Source of the DNA: Natrinema longum
GTDB lineage: Archaea; Halobacteriota; Halobacteria; Halobacteriales; Natrialbaceae
Assembly (NCBI RefSeq): GCF_017352095.1
Contig: NZ_CP071463.1
Location: forward strand, 2,480,001 to 2,544,000
Length of the DNA: 64,000 bases
Direction of reading: 5' to 3'
Shown: positions 16,962 to 26,805 of the stretch, one piece after another
Layout of the letters: each line of letters starts with the position of its first letter
Position numbering within the stretch: position 1 is the first letter of the stretch
Position numbers and translations under genes: made by a program
Notes under the pieces: model-generated
Told to the model about the DNA's origin: nothing
The model's database searches: none
The model's input: only the letters and a program-made list of their open reading frames with translations

Positions 16962-18752
16962 ATGGATCACCGACGGGTCGCCCTCGTTGCCGTCCTTATC
17001 TGTCTCGTCAGCAGTACCACGATACTCGCGGGGTTTGCAGTCGCCACCGGCACCTCGGTCACGGAACAGTCCAGCGCTCGAGCCACCCCGAGTGGCGACC
17101 CGAACGCGACCGCCCTCGCCTGTCCGCCCCAAGCGAGCCACACGGACCAGACAACCACTGACACACCGCAGAACCCGCGGATCGTCGGTCTCGCCCCGAA
17201 TCCGCCGACCGAGGAAAACGCCGGCGAGTTCGTCGTCCTCGAGACCCCACCCGACACCCGAATCGAGAACTGGACGCTGACGGACGGCCACACGACGGCA
17301 CGGCTCCCGAACGAGACGGTCTCCGGCCGTACCGCGCTGAGTACGTCCCCGAACGCCACGGAACGGCTGACCGACACGCCGGTTCTCGGGCTCGAGGGGC
17401 ACCTGCAACTCGCGAACGGCGGCGACGATCTCCGGCTCCGAAACGCGACGACCGCGATCGATTCGGTCTCCTACGACCGCGCGCCACCAGCGGAGCGATG
17501 GTATCGGACGGAGACTCCGACCGCCGGGGTGAACGGCACCACCAGCGGCCAGTGGTGGCCCGGCGACGCGACCTGTCTCCCCGTCTCGAGCGCCGCCGTC
17601 GACGAGGCGACGGCGTTCGTCCTTCCGGACACGCCGCGAGTCCCCCGAGAAACGATCCAAAACGCCGACGAGCGACTCCTGCTCGCGGGCTACACCGTCA
17701 CCTCCGAGCCGATCGCCGCCGACCTCGTGGACGCGGCCGAGCGCGGCGTCGACGTCGCGGTCCTCTTCGAGGCGAGCCCGGTCGGCGGCACGCCGGCACC
17801 GACCGCGGCCGTCATCGAGACGCTCGTGGAGGGAGGTGTCGACGTTCGGGTGATCGGCGGCGAGGACGCGCGTTACCGGTACCATCATCCCAAATACGCC
17901 GTCGCCGACGACCGCGTCCTGGTCACCAGCGAGAACTGGAAGCCGGCGGGCGTCGGCGGCGAGAGTAGCCGGGGGTGGGGTGTCCGACTCGAGGACGAGG
18001 CGCTCGCGAGCGATCTCGGGAGCGTCTTCCGAGCCGACTTCGAGGGGCGGGACACGACGACAGGGACGGCCTATCGCGGGAACGCCTCGTTCGTCGACGG
18101 CGAGCCGGACTTCTTGTCGTCCGATGCCGAAACCGAGTACCCCACGACCCACGAACCGGCGACGGTCCCCGTCGACTCGGCCGAACTGCTGTTCGCACCG
18201 GACAACGCCGATCAGCGGCTCCAGCAGCTGCTGGCCGACGCCGACGACGAAATCCTCGTTATCCAGCCGAGCATCGCCGCCGACGTATCGCTGCTCGAGG
18301 CGACCGTCGAGGCGGCCCGCCGGGGCGTCGACGTTCGGATCCTGCTCGGATCGACGGAGTACAACGCCGACGAGAACGAGGCCCTGGCCGCCGACCTCGA
18401 GCGGACGGCCGAGCGAGAATCGCTCCCGCTCGAGGTCCGCCTCGTCGAGGACACCGACCGCTTCGAGAAGATCCACGCCAAAGGGATCGTGATCGATCGG
18501 GAGACGGCGATCGTCGGCAGTGCGAACTGGAACTCGAACTCGCTCGAGAACAACCGCGAGGTGCTCCTCGCGCTCCACGGCGAGGAGATCGCGACCTACT
18601 ACGCCGACGTGTTCGAGGCCGACTGGTCGGGCGACTCCTGGTCGGTCCCGATCGGGTTCGGCGTCGCCGTCGTCGTCGCCCTCGCGGGGGCTGCGGTCGT
18701 CGGCCGACGGTACGTTCGATTCGGTGACGGGGACCCAGCAGACCACACCTGA
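16962..18752 (+). CDS. Secreted phospholipase D-like protein with lamin-tail-like domain
   Basis: A 596-residue protein. A signal peptide covers residues ~1-35 and a membrane helix ~568-588 near the C-terminus. Residues ~65-190 look like a lamin-tail (LTD) beta domain (NAGEFVVLETPPDTRIENWTL split by short gaps). Two HKD half-sites follow: HPKYAVADD at about residue 309 and IHAKGIVID at about residue 503, each followed by a strand ending SENWK or SANWN. That makes a complete PLD active site on the cell surface. Substrate could be phospholipid or nucleic acid; LTD-PLD pairings are often found in extracellular nucleases. The gene stands alone. Confidence 0.85.
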   Translation: MDHRRVALVAVLICLVSSTTILAGFAVATGTSVTEQSSARATPSGDPNATALACPPQASHTDQTTTDTPQNPRIVGLAPNPPTEENAGEFVVLETPPDTRIENWTLTDGHTTARLPNETVSGRTALSTSPNATERLTDTPVLGLEGHLQLANGGDDLRLRNATTAIDSVSYDRAPPAERWYRTETPTAGVNGTTSGQWWPGDATCLPVSSAAVDEATAFVLPDTPRVPRETIQNADERLLLAGYTVTSEPIAADLVDAAERGVDVAVLFEASPVGGTPAPTAAVIETLVEGGVDVRVIGGEDARYRYHHPKYAVADDRVLVTSENWKPAGVGGESSRGWGVRLEDEALASDLGSVFRADFEGRDTTTGTAYRGNASFVDGEPDFLSSDAETEYPTTHEPATVPVDSAELLFAPDNADQRLQQLLADADDEILVIQPSIAADVSLLEATVEAARRGVDVRILLGSTEYNADENEALAADLERTAERESLPLEVRLVEDTDRFEKIHAKGIVIDRETAIVGSANWNSNSLENNREVLLALHGEEIATYYADVFEADWSGDSWSVPIGFGVAVVVALAGAAVVGRRYVRFGDGDPADHT

Positions 18753-19011
18753 ACGAGCCTGCCGGTGTTCTGCACGGACGGGCAGTAATCCGATTACACG
18801 TGGCGGTACAGCGCACATAGGGTGCGTATCGGTCGTTCTTCTCGTGTTCCTCCACGAAATGGTCCCGCAGTAGCTGCTCGAGCGGGCGGTGAGTAGAACG
18901 ACGGACGGGAACGCCGGGTTTCTGTTCGAAGCGTTCGTCGGCCGCCGGACAGGGAGCGACTCGCTCGAGTGTATAGGTACGGCTAAACGTCTCCCGGCCT
19001 TCGTCTCGGCC

Positions 19012-19350
19012 ATGAAACAGGCCATCGTCGCTCGAACGGACATCGGCATGGGACAGGGAAAACTCGCCGCACAGGTCGCCCACGCGTCGCTGTCGGCCTA
19101 CGAGAAGGCGGACAGGCAGCTGCAAGACCAGTGGAAAAGCGGCGGTCAGAAAAAGGTCGTTCTGAAAGGGGAGAGCGAACGTCAACTGTACGAACTCTCC
19201 GAAATCGCCGACCGGGAGGGGATCCCCAACGCCGTTATTCGGGACGCCGGCCACACGCAACTCGAGCCCGGGACCGTCACCGCGCTTGCCGTCGGGCCGG
19301 CGGCCGACGACCGGGTCGACAGCGTGACGGGCGACCTCTCGCTGTTCTAG
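19012..19350 (+). CDS. pth2: Peptidyl-tRNA hydrolase, archaeal/eukaryotic type (Pth2)
   Basis: A 112-residue protein, the normal length for Pth2. It hydrolyses the ester bond of peptidyl-tRNA to recycle tRNA from stalled ribosomes. The N-terminus [20 protein letters not shown], the AHASLSAY helix and the C-terminal [18 protein letters not shown] match the family throughout. The ATG at 19012 begins exactly where the family begins; the 41 upstream codons do not resemble protein. No operon partner is apparent. Confidence 0.95.
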   Translation: MKQAIVARTDIGMGQGKLAAQVAHASLSAYEKADRQLQDQWKSGGQKKVVLKGESERQLYELSEIADREGIPNAVIRDAGHTQLEPGTVTALAVGPAADDRVDSVTGDLSLF

Positions 19351-19416
19351 CTGTTCGAAACCGGAGGTCGCGGGAACGTCGAGACCGACGGGATGTGAGT
19401 GGAGGCGGTGAACGTT

Positions 19417-20397
19417 CTAGTCCGAGCGGTAGCCGCGGGGTTCCTCTCTGACGGCCGATTCCTCCTCGGAGAGGGAGAGGTCGGTCGGAACCGCCGGGAG
19501 CCGCGAACGGATGTCGATCGATTTGCTCCCCAGTACGGCGAAGCCGGCGAAGATCGTCAGGAAGCCGACGATCGCAACGCCGCCGATCGTCTCGTCGAGC
19601 AGCGCCCAGCCGCCAAGCGTCGAGACGACGGGGACGACGTAGAAGATCAGGTTCGCGCGGATCGCGCCGGCCGTGTCGAGCAGGCTGAAGTAGGCGATGT
19701 ACGCGAAGACGCCGGCGAAGATGCTGACGTAGGTCAACGCCAGGACTGCTTCGGAGGTCCACGTGATCGCGGCCATCGATTCGCCGCCCGACCAGGCCAG
19801 CAGGTGACACAGCGCCGCGCCGAATGGCAGGCCCCAGGCGACGCGAACCGTACTCGAGAGATCGCTGTCGGCCCGCCGGATCAATACTGCCCCGAGTGCG
19901 GCGGTGACTGCGCCGGTAAAGAGGATCCCCTTGCCGAGGGCACCGCCGAGTAGGTTCGCCGGATCGGGGCTGACCACGAGGCCGACACCGAGCAGGCCCA
20001 GGCCCATCCCGGCCGCGCCCCGTGGAGAGAGGCGCTCGTCGGAGAGCAAGAGCGCGGCGAACACCGGCGTCATGATCGGGTTGAGGCTGTAGACGATCGA
20101 AGCGACGGCGCTCGAGACGTACTGCTGGCCGACGAACAGCAGGGCGTTGGTGAGACCGATCGCGAGCACGCCGGTTGCGAGGATGCCCGCAACGTCGCCG
20201 CGAGTCCGCGGGAGCAGGTCCGACCGCGACGATGTCAACCCGACGTACGTCAGCATGACGACGGCGGCAACGTCGAACCGGAAGGCAACGAATAGCAAGG
20301 GTGGGAAGTAGGCCAATCCGGCCTTCGTGGCGACGAACGTGCCACCGAAGAGGAGACTCGAGAGAGCGAAGAAAACGGTACTGCGACGGGAGAGCAT
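19417..20397 (-). CDS. EamA/DMT-family transporter
   Basis: A 326-residue protein with ten predicted membrane helices arranged as two EamA repeats (first from FALSSLLFGGTFVATKAGL, second from LGAVLIRRADSDLSSTVRVA). Members export amino acids, nucleotides or drugs; the substrate here is unknown. The final ~35 residues are hydrophilic and acidic. It is divergent from a helix-turn-helix regulator at 20654, and the shared 256-base region contains repeated TTTC/GAAA motifs, so it is a plausible regulatory target. Confidence 0.85.
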   Translation of the reverse strand: MLSRRSTVFFALSSLLFGGTFVATKAGLAYFPPLLFVAFRFDVAAVVMLTYVGLTSSRSDLLPRTRGDVAGILATGVLAIGLTNALLFVGQQYVSSAVASIVYSLNPIMTPVFAALLLSDERLSPRGAAGMGLGLLGVGLVVSPDPANLLGGALGKGILFTGAVTAALGAVLIRRADSDLSSTVRVAWGLPFGAALCHLLAWSGGESMAAITWTSEAVLALTYVSIFAGVFAYIAYFSLLDTAGAIRANLIFYVVPVVSTLGGWALLDETIGGVAIVGFLTIFAGFAVLGSKSIDIRSRLPAVPTDLSLSEEESAVREEPRGYRSD

Positions 20398-20501
20398 CTA
20401 TGCCGTTACCCCCGTCAGAATCGTGTGCGCCGAGCCGAGATCGGCCGACGCGCGAATAGCGGAAAGCATCGTACTCCATCGGAGGTGCTGCAGGGTTATA
20501 G

Positions 20502-20622
20502 TTTCGTTCAGAAAATATTTCACAGCAAGAAAGTGAGACGAACCGGGAAACCGTCGCGAGTCGGGAAAGTCCGACGAGCCACGAGGCTGCTGCAGGCTAT
20601 GAAAGAGTTTCACGCTACGAAA
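20502..20622. promoter_or_regulatory. Repeated TTTC-GAAA operator-like motifs
   Basis: Two inverted motifs of the same spacing, TTTC-N7-GAAA, lie at 20518-20532 (TTTCACAGCAAGAAA) and 20608-20622 (TTTCACGCTACGAAA). A third with a 5-nt spacer lies at 20502-20514. The second overlaps the BRE/TATA (CGAAAACGGTTTA) that sits ~25 nt before the HTH start codon at 20654. They are good candidates for the binding sites of that regulator. Confidence 0.5.
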
Positions 20623-20653
20623 ACGGTTTACCGCGGCGGCGACGACTGGCCGT

Positions 20654-21448
20654 ATGGAATCGGCACTCGAGGAGATCGAGTTTCTCGCACTCTCGTCGAA
20701 CCGCGTCGAGGTGCTGCGACTCCTCTCGGAGGGACGGTACACGCGCAACGAGTTGGCAGCGGCGACAGGTGCTTCGCAGGCGACCCTGGGTCGGATCCTC
20801 GGCGATTTCGAGGAGCGATCGTGGATCCGCCACGACGGCAGCGAGTACGTCGCGACCGCGACCGGCCGGTTGGTCGCAACGGGGTTTACCGACCTCCAGG
20901 AGATCCTCGAGACCGAGGCGAAACTCCGCGATATCGTCGACTACCTGCCGACCCACGCGATGGACTTCGATCTGCGGCGGCTCTCGGACGCGACGATCAC
21001 GGTTCCCAGCGCGACGCGACCGAACGCACCGCTGGGACGACTGCTCGATTTCCTGCGGGATGGCGTCGATGTCCGAACGTTCTCGCATACGTTCAACGAA
21101 CAGACGCTGCGCGTCGTCCGGGAGCGCGTGACTGCCGGCGACCAGCGGTTCACGGGCGTTTTCGGTCGCAGCGCCATCGACGCGCTCGCGGACGAATCGG
21201 GGCTCCGAGGCCAACTCGAGGCGTTGCTCGACGCCGCCGACGCCGAGATCAGGGTCCGCGAGGAGGGCGTCCCGATCGCGATCATGATCGTCGACGAGGT
21301 CGTCTATCTCCTCTTGCGCGACGAGAACGGCATCTTGCGGGCCTCGGTCGACACCACCGACGACGCGGTCAGATCGTGGGCCGAGGACTCGCTCGATCAC
21401 TACTGGCGGACCGCGACGCCGCTCGAGGCCGAGACGCTCTCCGAGTGA
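20654..21448 (+). CDS. Winged-helix regulator with FilR1-like sensor domain
   Basis: A 264-residue protein. Residues ~1-65 form a winged helix-turn-helix (ALSSNRVEVLRLLSEGRYTR, then GASQATLGRILGDFEERSWI). Residues ~110-255 form the haloarchaeal/methanogen sensor domain seen in FilR1-type regulators (ITVPSATRPNAPLGRLLDFL, then a C-terminal part with VPIAIMIVDEVVYLLL). The ligand is unknown. It lies divergent to the EamA exporter with repeated TTTC/GAAA sites between them, suggesting autoregulation and control of export. Confidence 0.82.
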   Translation: MESALEEIEFLALSSNRVEVLRLLSEGRYTRNELAAATGASQATLGRILGDFEERSWIRHDGSEYVATATGRLVATGFTDLQEILETEAKLRDIVDYLPTHAMDFDLRRLSDATITVPSATRPNAPLGRLLDFLRDGVDVRTFSHTFNEQTLRVVRERVTAGDQRFTGVFGRSAIDALADESGLRGQLEALLDAADAEIRVREEGVPIAIMIVDEVVYLLLRDENGILRASVDTTDDAVRSWAEDSLDHYWRTATPLEAETLSE

Positions 21449-21478
21449 GAGTCGATCGGGCAGGGGCCACTCGACGCG

Positions 21479-23146
21479 TCAGATCGCCACCGGATCGGAC
21501 GGTACCGGTGTCGCAGTGACCGCCTCGAGTGCGGGTGTCGGGCGGACGACGGCGGGTAACTCCCGTTCGATCGTGATCGACGCTGGTTCGGGCTGGGTTT
21601 CCTCCTCCCCCGTTTGCTCGATGACGTACTTCTGGCCGATCGTCGACGCCTGCAGGTTTTCGACCGGCGCGTGGTCTTCGGTCAGTACTGGAACGTCGTC
21701 GGTGGTGGGCTCGCTCAACGTGGTGTCGATCTCGTCGCTCAGATCGATCCCCAGGTCCCGGTTCTCGTTTCGCTCGGCGAGTTCGGCTTCGGTGAAGTCG
21801 GTGTCGGCTTTCGTGGCGACGACTTCGATGTTCTGGACCGAATTCCAGTTCGACGTTCGGTAACTGTAGGTCGATGGGAACGCCTCGTCGATGGTCTTGT
21901 ACTGTGCCCGATAGAAATCCGAGCCCGCACCGCTGGGTGCGGAGATCACGTTCGCGAGGAACACGCCGTCGTCGGTCAGGCGTTGTTCGGCCAGTTCCAT
22001 GAACTCGAGTTGGGTCAGATGGATCGGCACCTGATCCTTCTGGTAGGCGTCGAGGACGATCACGTCGTAGGTCCGGTCGGTATCCCGGAGGAACCGCCTG
22101 CCGTCTTCCGTGTGGACGGTCAGGTTCTCGCTTTCCTCGAGCCGGAAGTGGTCCTTGGCAGCCCTGGTCACCTCGGGGTCGAGTTCGGCGACGTCGACGT
22201 TGACGTCGTACTTGCGTTCGTAATCCTTCGGCCCGGTGTAGCCGCCCCCGCCGATGAACAGGACGTTCTCTACCTCGGCGGGATCCTCGACCATCAACAT
22301 GGGGATGTGGAAGTACCGCGTGTACTCGAAGACGTGCCGGTCGGGCTCCTCGAGGTCCATCGCGCTGTGGCGAGCGCCGTCGAGATACAGCGTCCGTTCG
22401 TCCCCGTCGTCGATGACCTCGAGTTCCTGATAGGCCGTCTGCGTCTGGTAGACGACGTCGCCGCGATGGTCGAACGCGACCGGGCCGATGCCGGCCGCGA
22501 CGACGAGCAACAGTGCGATGGCGACGCTGGCCGCCGCCGGTTGCGGCATGAGGGTCGGAAGCGTGAGCGCGAACGCGGTCCCGACGAGGATGAACCCGAA
22601 CAGGAGACCGATCATGTCGATCCCCAGCGTCGGGATGAGGAAGTACGTGGTCGCACCGGCACCGACGATACTGCCGATCGTGCCGAGCGCGTAGACGTGA
22701 CCCGAGGCCTCGCCGATCCCCTCTTTCTGAGAGAGTTCGGCCGCGTACGGACTGATGAACCCCAGCAGGTAGGTCGGCGGGCCAAAGAGGACGAGAACCG
22801 CGGGTAGCGAGGCGTACCGGGCCGGTAACGGCATCGCCGACGCCGAGAGCAGCAGTTGGTCGCTCGCGTAGATCACGATCGCGACGTAGCCCGCCGTTCC
22901 CAGCATGATCCAACTCATTCGTCGATTCGATGCCGTCTCGGCCCGTTTGCCACCTTGCCAGTAGCCCAGGCTCAGCGCAGCGAGAAAGACCGTGATGATG
23001 CTGCCCCAGGTGTAGATGCTGCTGCCGAACTGAGGGGCGATGATCCGGCCCGCGAGAATCTCCAGGCCCATACTGGTGACGCCGGAGACGAACACCGCAC
23101 CCTCGGGTTTGGTCGGCCGGTAGGCAGTCAACTGCCGCATGCTCAT
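21479..23146 (-). CDS. Fused spermidine synthase-like protein with N-terminal membrane domain
   Basis: A 555-residue protein. Residues ~10-215 contain six to seven membrane helices of the kind fused to spermidine synthases (VSGVTSMGLEILAGRIIAPQ). Residues ~230-470 are a SpeE-like Rossmann domain with VLFIGGGGYTGPKDYE, DVAELDPEVTRAA and DVIVLDAYQ. The aminopropyl-transfer gatekeeper Asp usually found in a DAY/DSSDP motif is represented by LDAYQ. The C-terminal ~75 residues are a hydrophilic tail. ATGs at 23146 and 23140 both fit; the open frame continues upstream but is not protein-like. Whether it makes polyamines is unproven. Confidence 0.8.
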   Translation of the reverse strand: MSMRQLTAYRPTKPEGAVFVSGVTSMGLEILAGRIIAPQFGSSIYTWGSIITVFLAALSLGYWQGGKRAETASNRRMSWIMLGTAGYVAIVIYASDQLLLSASAMPLPARYASLPAVLVLFGPPTYLLGFISPYAAELSQKEGIGEASGHVYALGTIGSIVGAGATTYFLIPTLGIDMIGLLFGFILVGTAFALTLPTLMPQPAAASVAIALLLVVAAGIGPVAFDHRGDVVYQTQTAYQELEVIDDGDERTLYLDGARHSAMDLEEPDRHVFEYTRYFHIPMLMVEDPAEVENVLFIGGGGYTGPKDYERKYDVNVDVAELDPEVTRAAKDHFRLEESENLTVHTEDGRRFLRDTDRTYDVIVLDAYQKDQVPIHLTQLEFMELAEQRLTDDGVFLANVISAPSGAGSDFYRAQYKTIDEAFPSTYSYRTSNWNSVQNIEVVATKADTDFTEAELAERNENRDLGIDLSDEIDTTLSEPTTDDVPVLTEDHAPVENLQASTIGQKYVIEQTGEEETQPEPASITIERELPAVVRPTPALEAVTATPVPSDPVAI

Positions 23147-23381
23147 TACGTGGACAAAGCGAGCCCGCGATGAGAACTTGTCGCCTCCCGGCCCCCGTTT
23201 CCGGTTCGGGGACGCTCGTCGTCGACCGGTACTGGAAGCGGTCACATCGACAGTGAGACGTTCGATACCGAGTGACCGGCGGAGGACCGAGTTCGCCCCC
23301 TCGAGTAACCCGAGCCGAGAAGTTACCAAAATAGAATGTAATGAAAACCTACTTGTATTGTTGGGAAGAAATGCGACCTGT

Positions 23382-25337
23382 ATGCCACAGTGTCCCCGCC
23401 GTACCCTCCTTGGGAGCATCGGCACGACGATGACGATCGCGCTGGCAGGACGTACCGTCGGCGCGACGCAGACGGACGACCAGTCAGATGGCGGCTCCGA
23501 GTCGCCGGCGCTCGATACCCTCCTCGAGTACCTGCCGGCCTCGATCGACTCGGACTCCCTCGCGGTGACGACGATGGACTTCGAGGAACGACGAGTGGCC
23601 AACGAACCCTACGAGCCCCGTCCCAACACCGGCGGGTTCGGGATCGACCGCGAATCCGTCTCGAAGCAGGCCCTCGTCTACAGTACCGGCGACGACTATT
23701 CGACATCGATCACCGTCCTCGCCGGCGATTTCGACCTCGAGAGCGAGGGAGAGACCCGCGAGACCGACGGCGGCGTCGAGTACGAACGCCACGAGAACGA
23801 TCGGGAGCAGATCGCCGCCGTTACCGACGACATCGTCGTTCTCGCCGAGGACGACGAGACGCTCACCGATGCGTTCGCTGCAAGTGCGGGCGATTCCGAA
23901 CGCCTGCTCGAGGCCAAACCCGTCCTCGACGAGGGCTTTTCCGTCTTCGACGACGCCGATGCCGGCTACAGCGTCAACATCGGCGACGACTTCCACCTGC
24001 CAAGTACCGACGAGGACGTCGCCGTCGAGTACGCGGTCCGGGCGATGAGCGTGCTCGGTCCGGATACGATGGAGATGAAACTCGCGATTTCGTTCGAGGA
24101 CGAGTCCGTCGTCACCGACGAACTGGTCGAGTCCCTCACCGGCGAACTGTCGTACATGGCGACGGACGACCCCACGGTCGAGGTCGACGGTGAACTCGTG
24201 ACGGTCGTTACCGAGCGCGACCTCGCGGCCGAGCGGGCCGTCCGCGAACACGAGAGTCCGGGTAGTCTCCGGGTCGAGCGGGACGTCGACCTCGACGACG
24301 ACGTCCTCGAGATCGAGGTCGGACGCGGCGACCCGACCCCGATCGAGGATCTCACCCTCAAAGTCGACGACGAAGAGTACGACCGCGAGGTCTGGACCAA
24401 CGGTCACGGAACGCTCGAGGAAGGCGATACCATCGTCATCGACATGGACGACGTCGAGCCGAACCTGTCGATTACCCTCGAGCACGATCACGAACTCGGC
24501 TCGAGTTCGAGTGGGACCCGGATCCTCCACAACTTCGAGTTCGAGTTCGACTACGACGTCGACGCCGGCACCCTCGCCGTCGAATACGCCGACGACTTCC
24601 CCCTCGATGGGGACGAGGTCTCGATCGCGGTGTACGACGAGCGACCGGCCTACCGTCACGACGAGGAGGGTCCCGAACCACGGACGACCGTACAGCCGTG
24701 GACGGGCGAGACCATGAGCACGGGCGACGAGGCGACCGTCGACGACGTCCAGCCCGGCGATATCGTCCTCGTCTGTTGGGACGGGACGACCCACCAGGAC
24801 AGCATCGGATACTTCCGTGCCCGGCCACCGGGCGACGTTCGCTTCGACTACGAGTTCGAGAGCAAGACGCTCTCGGCGACCCTCGAGTTCGAGGACGACG
24901 CCGAACGCCCGGCCGACGAGTACGAACTGTTGATCGACGAGGAACCGGCGGACACGCAGTGGGCCGACGAGAGCGACACGGTCTCCTCGGGATCGACGAT
25001 CGAGATCGACGACGTCCAGGTCGGGACAGACGTAACCGTCGTCTGGGGCGACGACGACGTTCGCGTGGGCTGGACGAGCCCCCGACCACAGATCGAACTC
25101 GAACTCGTCGAGGACGGCACCGCGGTCGAACACGTCGGCGGTGATTCGTTGCCCGCCTCGGAACTCACGCTCCACGTCCGTGCGGAAGACGATTTCGACG
25201 AGATCGACGTCGACGAGAAGATCGACGGCGAGTTCGAAGACGGCGATACCATCTCCGTCGACGTGGACGACATCCAGAATGCCACGCTCCAGTACGGCGA
25301 CACCCGATCGATCGGCTACGTTCATTCACGGAACTAA
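23382..25337 (+). CDS. Secreted protein with four tandem pilin-like beta domains
   Basis: A 651-residue, very acidic protein. The N-terminus CPRRTLLGSIGTTMTIALAG is a signal peptide with a twin-arginine-like pair. Residues ~45-290 form a unique domain around STGDDYSTSITVLAGDFD. From ~300 to the end there are four copies of a ~85-residue unit. Each starts with an F/L-x-Y/E strand pair (e.g. NFEFEFDYDVDAGTLAVEY and DVRFDYEFESKTLSATLEF), continues through a G-D/S-x-I/A-x-I/V-DD-V/I turn, and ends near VVWGDDDVRVGW. The unit resembles the beta-sandwich of haloarchaeal type IV pilins. It has no obvious C-terminal anchor. A surface structural or binding role is inferred. Confidence 0.75.
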   Translation: MPQCPRRTLLGSIGTTMTIALAGRTVGATQTDDQSDGGSESPALDTLLEYLPASIDSDSLAVTTMDFEERRVANEPYEPRPNTGGFGIDRESVSKQALVYSTGDDYSTSITVLAGDFDLESEGETRETDGGVEYERHENDREQIAAVTDDIVVLAEDDETLTDAFAASAGDSERLLEAKPVLDEGFSVFDDADAGYSVNIGDDFHLPSTDEDVAVEYAVRAMSVLGPDTMEMKLAISFEDESVVTDELVESLTGELSYMATDDPTVEVDGELVTVVTERDLAAERAVREHESPGSLRVERDVDLDDDVLEIEVGRGDPTPIEDLTLKVDDEEYDREVWTNGHGTLEEGDTIVIDMDDVEPNLSITLEHDHELGSSSSGTRILHNFEFEFDYDVDAGTLAVEYADDFPLDGDEVSIAVYDERPAYRHDEEGPEPRTTVQPWTGETMSTGDEATVDDVQPGDIVLVCWDGTTHQDSIGYFRARPPGDVRFDYEFESKTLSATLEFEDDAERPADEYELLIDEEPADTQWADESDTVSSGSTIEIDDVQVGTDVTVVWGDDDVRVGWTSPRPQIELELVEDGTAVEHVGGDSLPASELTLHVRAEDDFDEIDVDEKIDGEFEDGDTISVDVDDIQNATLQYGDTRSIGYVHSRN

Positions 25338-25460
25338 CGAGCGCTCGACTCGATCGCCCTCGTGACGCGATCGTGACGGTCTCCGGCGGGCGGCGACGCC
25401 ACGCCGGCCCCGAATCACCCTCCGCGTCGGTTGCCGCCGGTACTCCCGGTTTCGGTTTCG

Positions 25461-26660
25461 TCAGTTCGTCGTGATGACTTCGATCACGTCTCGAGACTCG
25501 ACTTCGTAGTCCTTGCCCAGTTGGCGGTTCGTCCGACAGTCGATCGCGTGGAGGAAACCGTCGCCGATATCGGAGTGGAGGCTATAGGCGAACTCCTCCG
25601 CGGTCGAGTTCGGCGGGATCAGGTAGCAATCGGGCAAGACCTCGCCGCGTTCGTTCCCCAGTCCGTTCGCGCCGCCGGGGAACACGGGCGTGACGCCGAG
25701 GACGTCGAAGAGGGCGGTCTCGAGGGCCGCCTGTACGCCCGTCGCGCCGAACTCCTCGAGGAAGTCCCGGATCTGCTCTAAGCCCTGTTCTTGCTCGCCG
25801 GAGACGTCTCCCGTGATCTCGAACTCCCCGTCGCCCGGCCGGTAGTCGACGACGCCGGCCTTGTCGGCCGACTTCAGGGCCTTCTCGGCGTGGGCGCTGC
25901 AGGGAACGATCGTCAGGTGGTCGTAGTCGGGATCGTCGGTGATCTCCTCGTAGTTCGCTTGCGCCTCGGGGGTGTCCATCTTGTTCGCCGCGATGACCAT
26001 CGGCTTGGTCTCCTTGCGAATCTCGCGGGCGAGCTCGAGTTGGTCGGCCTCGTCCCACGCCGCGGGGTCGAAGCCGACGTCGACGCGTCGAATGAGACGC
26101 TTGATCTCGTCTTCGCTGGTCTTGAACGCGCTCATCTGTTCGGCGAGTTCTTCCTCGATGGCGTCGTCTTCGGTCGTGTAGCCCGTCTCGTAGCGTTCGA
26201 TCCCCTTCTCGAGAACGCCCAGATACCACTGGTCGAGTTCCTCCTCCAGGAACGCGATATCGTCCCGCGGGTCGTGGCCCTCGGTGGGTTCGCCCTCGGC
26301 GTCCGTTTTCCCCGAGAAGTCGACGACGTGGACGAGCACGTCGGTCTCGTTGAGGTCGGAGAGAAACTGGTTGCCCAGCCCGTTGCCCTCGTGTGCGCCG
26401 GGGATCAGCCCGGCCACGTCGACGAGTTTCGTCGGGACGAAGCGGGTCCCGTGGTCGCAGTAGCCAACCGACGGTGTGCACTCCTCGTCGAATTCGGGTG
26501 CCGCACAGTCGACGCGAGCGTAGGCCTCGCCCACGCTCGGGTCGATCGTCGTGAACGGGTAGGCCCCCTCGGGTACGTCGTTCATCGTCGCTGCGTTGAA
26601 AAAGGAGGACTTGCCGACGGAGGGTTTGCCGACGAGTCCGATCCGGTAACTCGTACTCAT
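25461..26660 (-). CDS. ychF: YchF/OLA1-type translation-associated ATPase
   Basis: A 399-residue P-loop protein of the Obg-related YchF family. G1 is GKPSVGKSSFFNA (residues ~10-22), G3 is VDVAGLIPGAHEGNGLG, and the specificity loop reads NKMD. The C-terminal ~80 residues form the TGS domain ending LGKDYEVESRDVIEV. The family binds ribosomes and hydrolyses ATP or GTP, with roles in stress and translation control. The ATG at 26660 was chosen because it leads directly into the first strand (YRIGLVGKP). Confidence 0.93.
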   Translation of the reverse strand: MSTSYRIGLVGKPSVGKSSFFNAATMNDVPEGAYPFTTIDPSVGEAYARVDCAAPEFDEECTPSVGYCDHGTRFVPTKLVDVAGLIPGAHEGNGLGNQFLSDLNETDVLVHVVDFSGKTDAEGEPTEGHDPRDDIAFLEEELDQWYLGVLEKGIERYETGYTTEDDAIEEELAEQMSAFKTSEDEIKRLIRRVDVGFDPAAWDEADQLELAREIRKETKPMVIAANKMDTPEAQANYEEITDDPDYDHLTIVPCSAHAEKALKSADKAGVVDYRPGDGEFEITGDVSGEQEQGLEQIRDFLEEFGATGVQAALETALFDVLGVTPVFPGGANGLGNERGEVLPDCYLIPPNSTAEEFAYSLHSDIGDGFLHAIDCRTNRQLGKDYEVESRDVIEVITTN

Positions 26661-26805
26661 TATCGAGTCCTCGTGTGGCCCGCCTAAACGGGTTTCTGTC
26701 CGCTGCTGTAGTGGTATGCGTGGGCGTAGCAAGTCCGTGTGGCCGACTCGAGCGCGTCGACGCGGACCGTCGAATCGCACTCGAGTCCCACAGCCGCTGT
26801 CCCAG

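Noticed and set aside
16932-19049. Long minus-strand open frame (705 codons) opposite the PLD gene
   Set aside because: Low-complexity Arg/Asp/Gly-rich content and no motif; the plus strand has two HKD motifs and a signal peptide.
21369-22913. Arg-rich 514-codon minus frame over the spermidine synthase gene
   Set aside because: Frame-shifted shadow of the real gene on the same strand.
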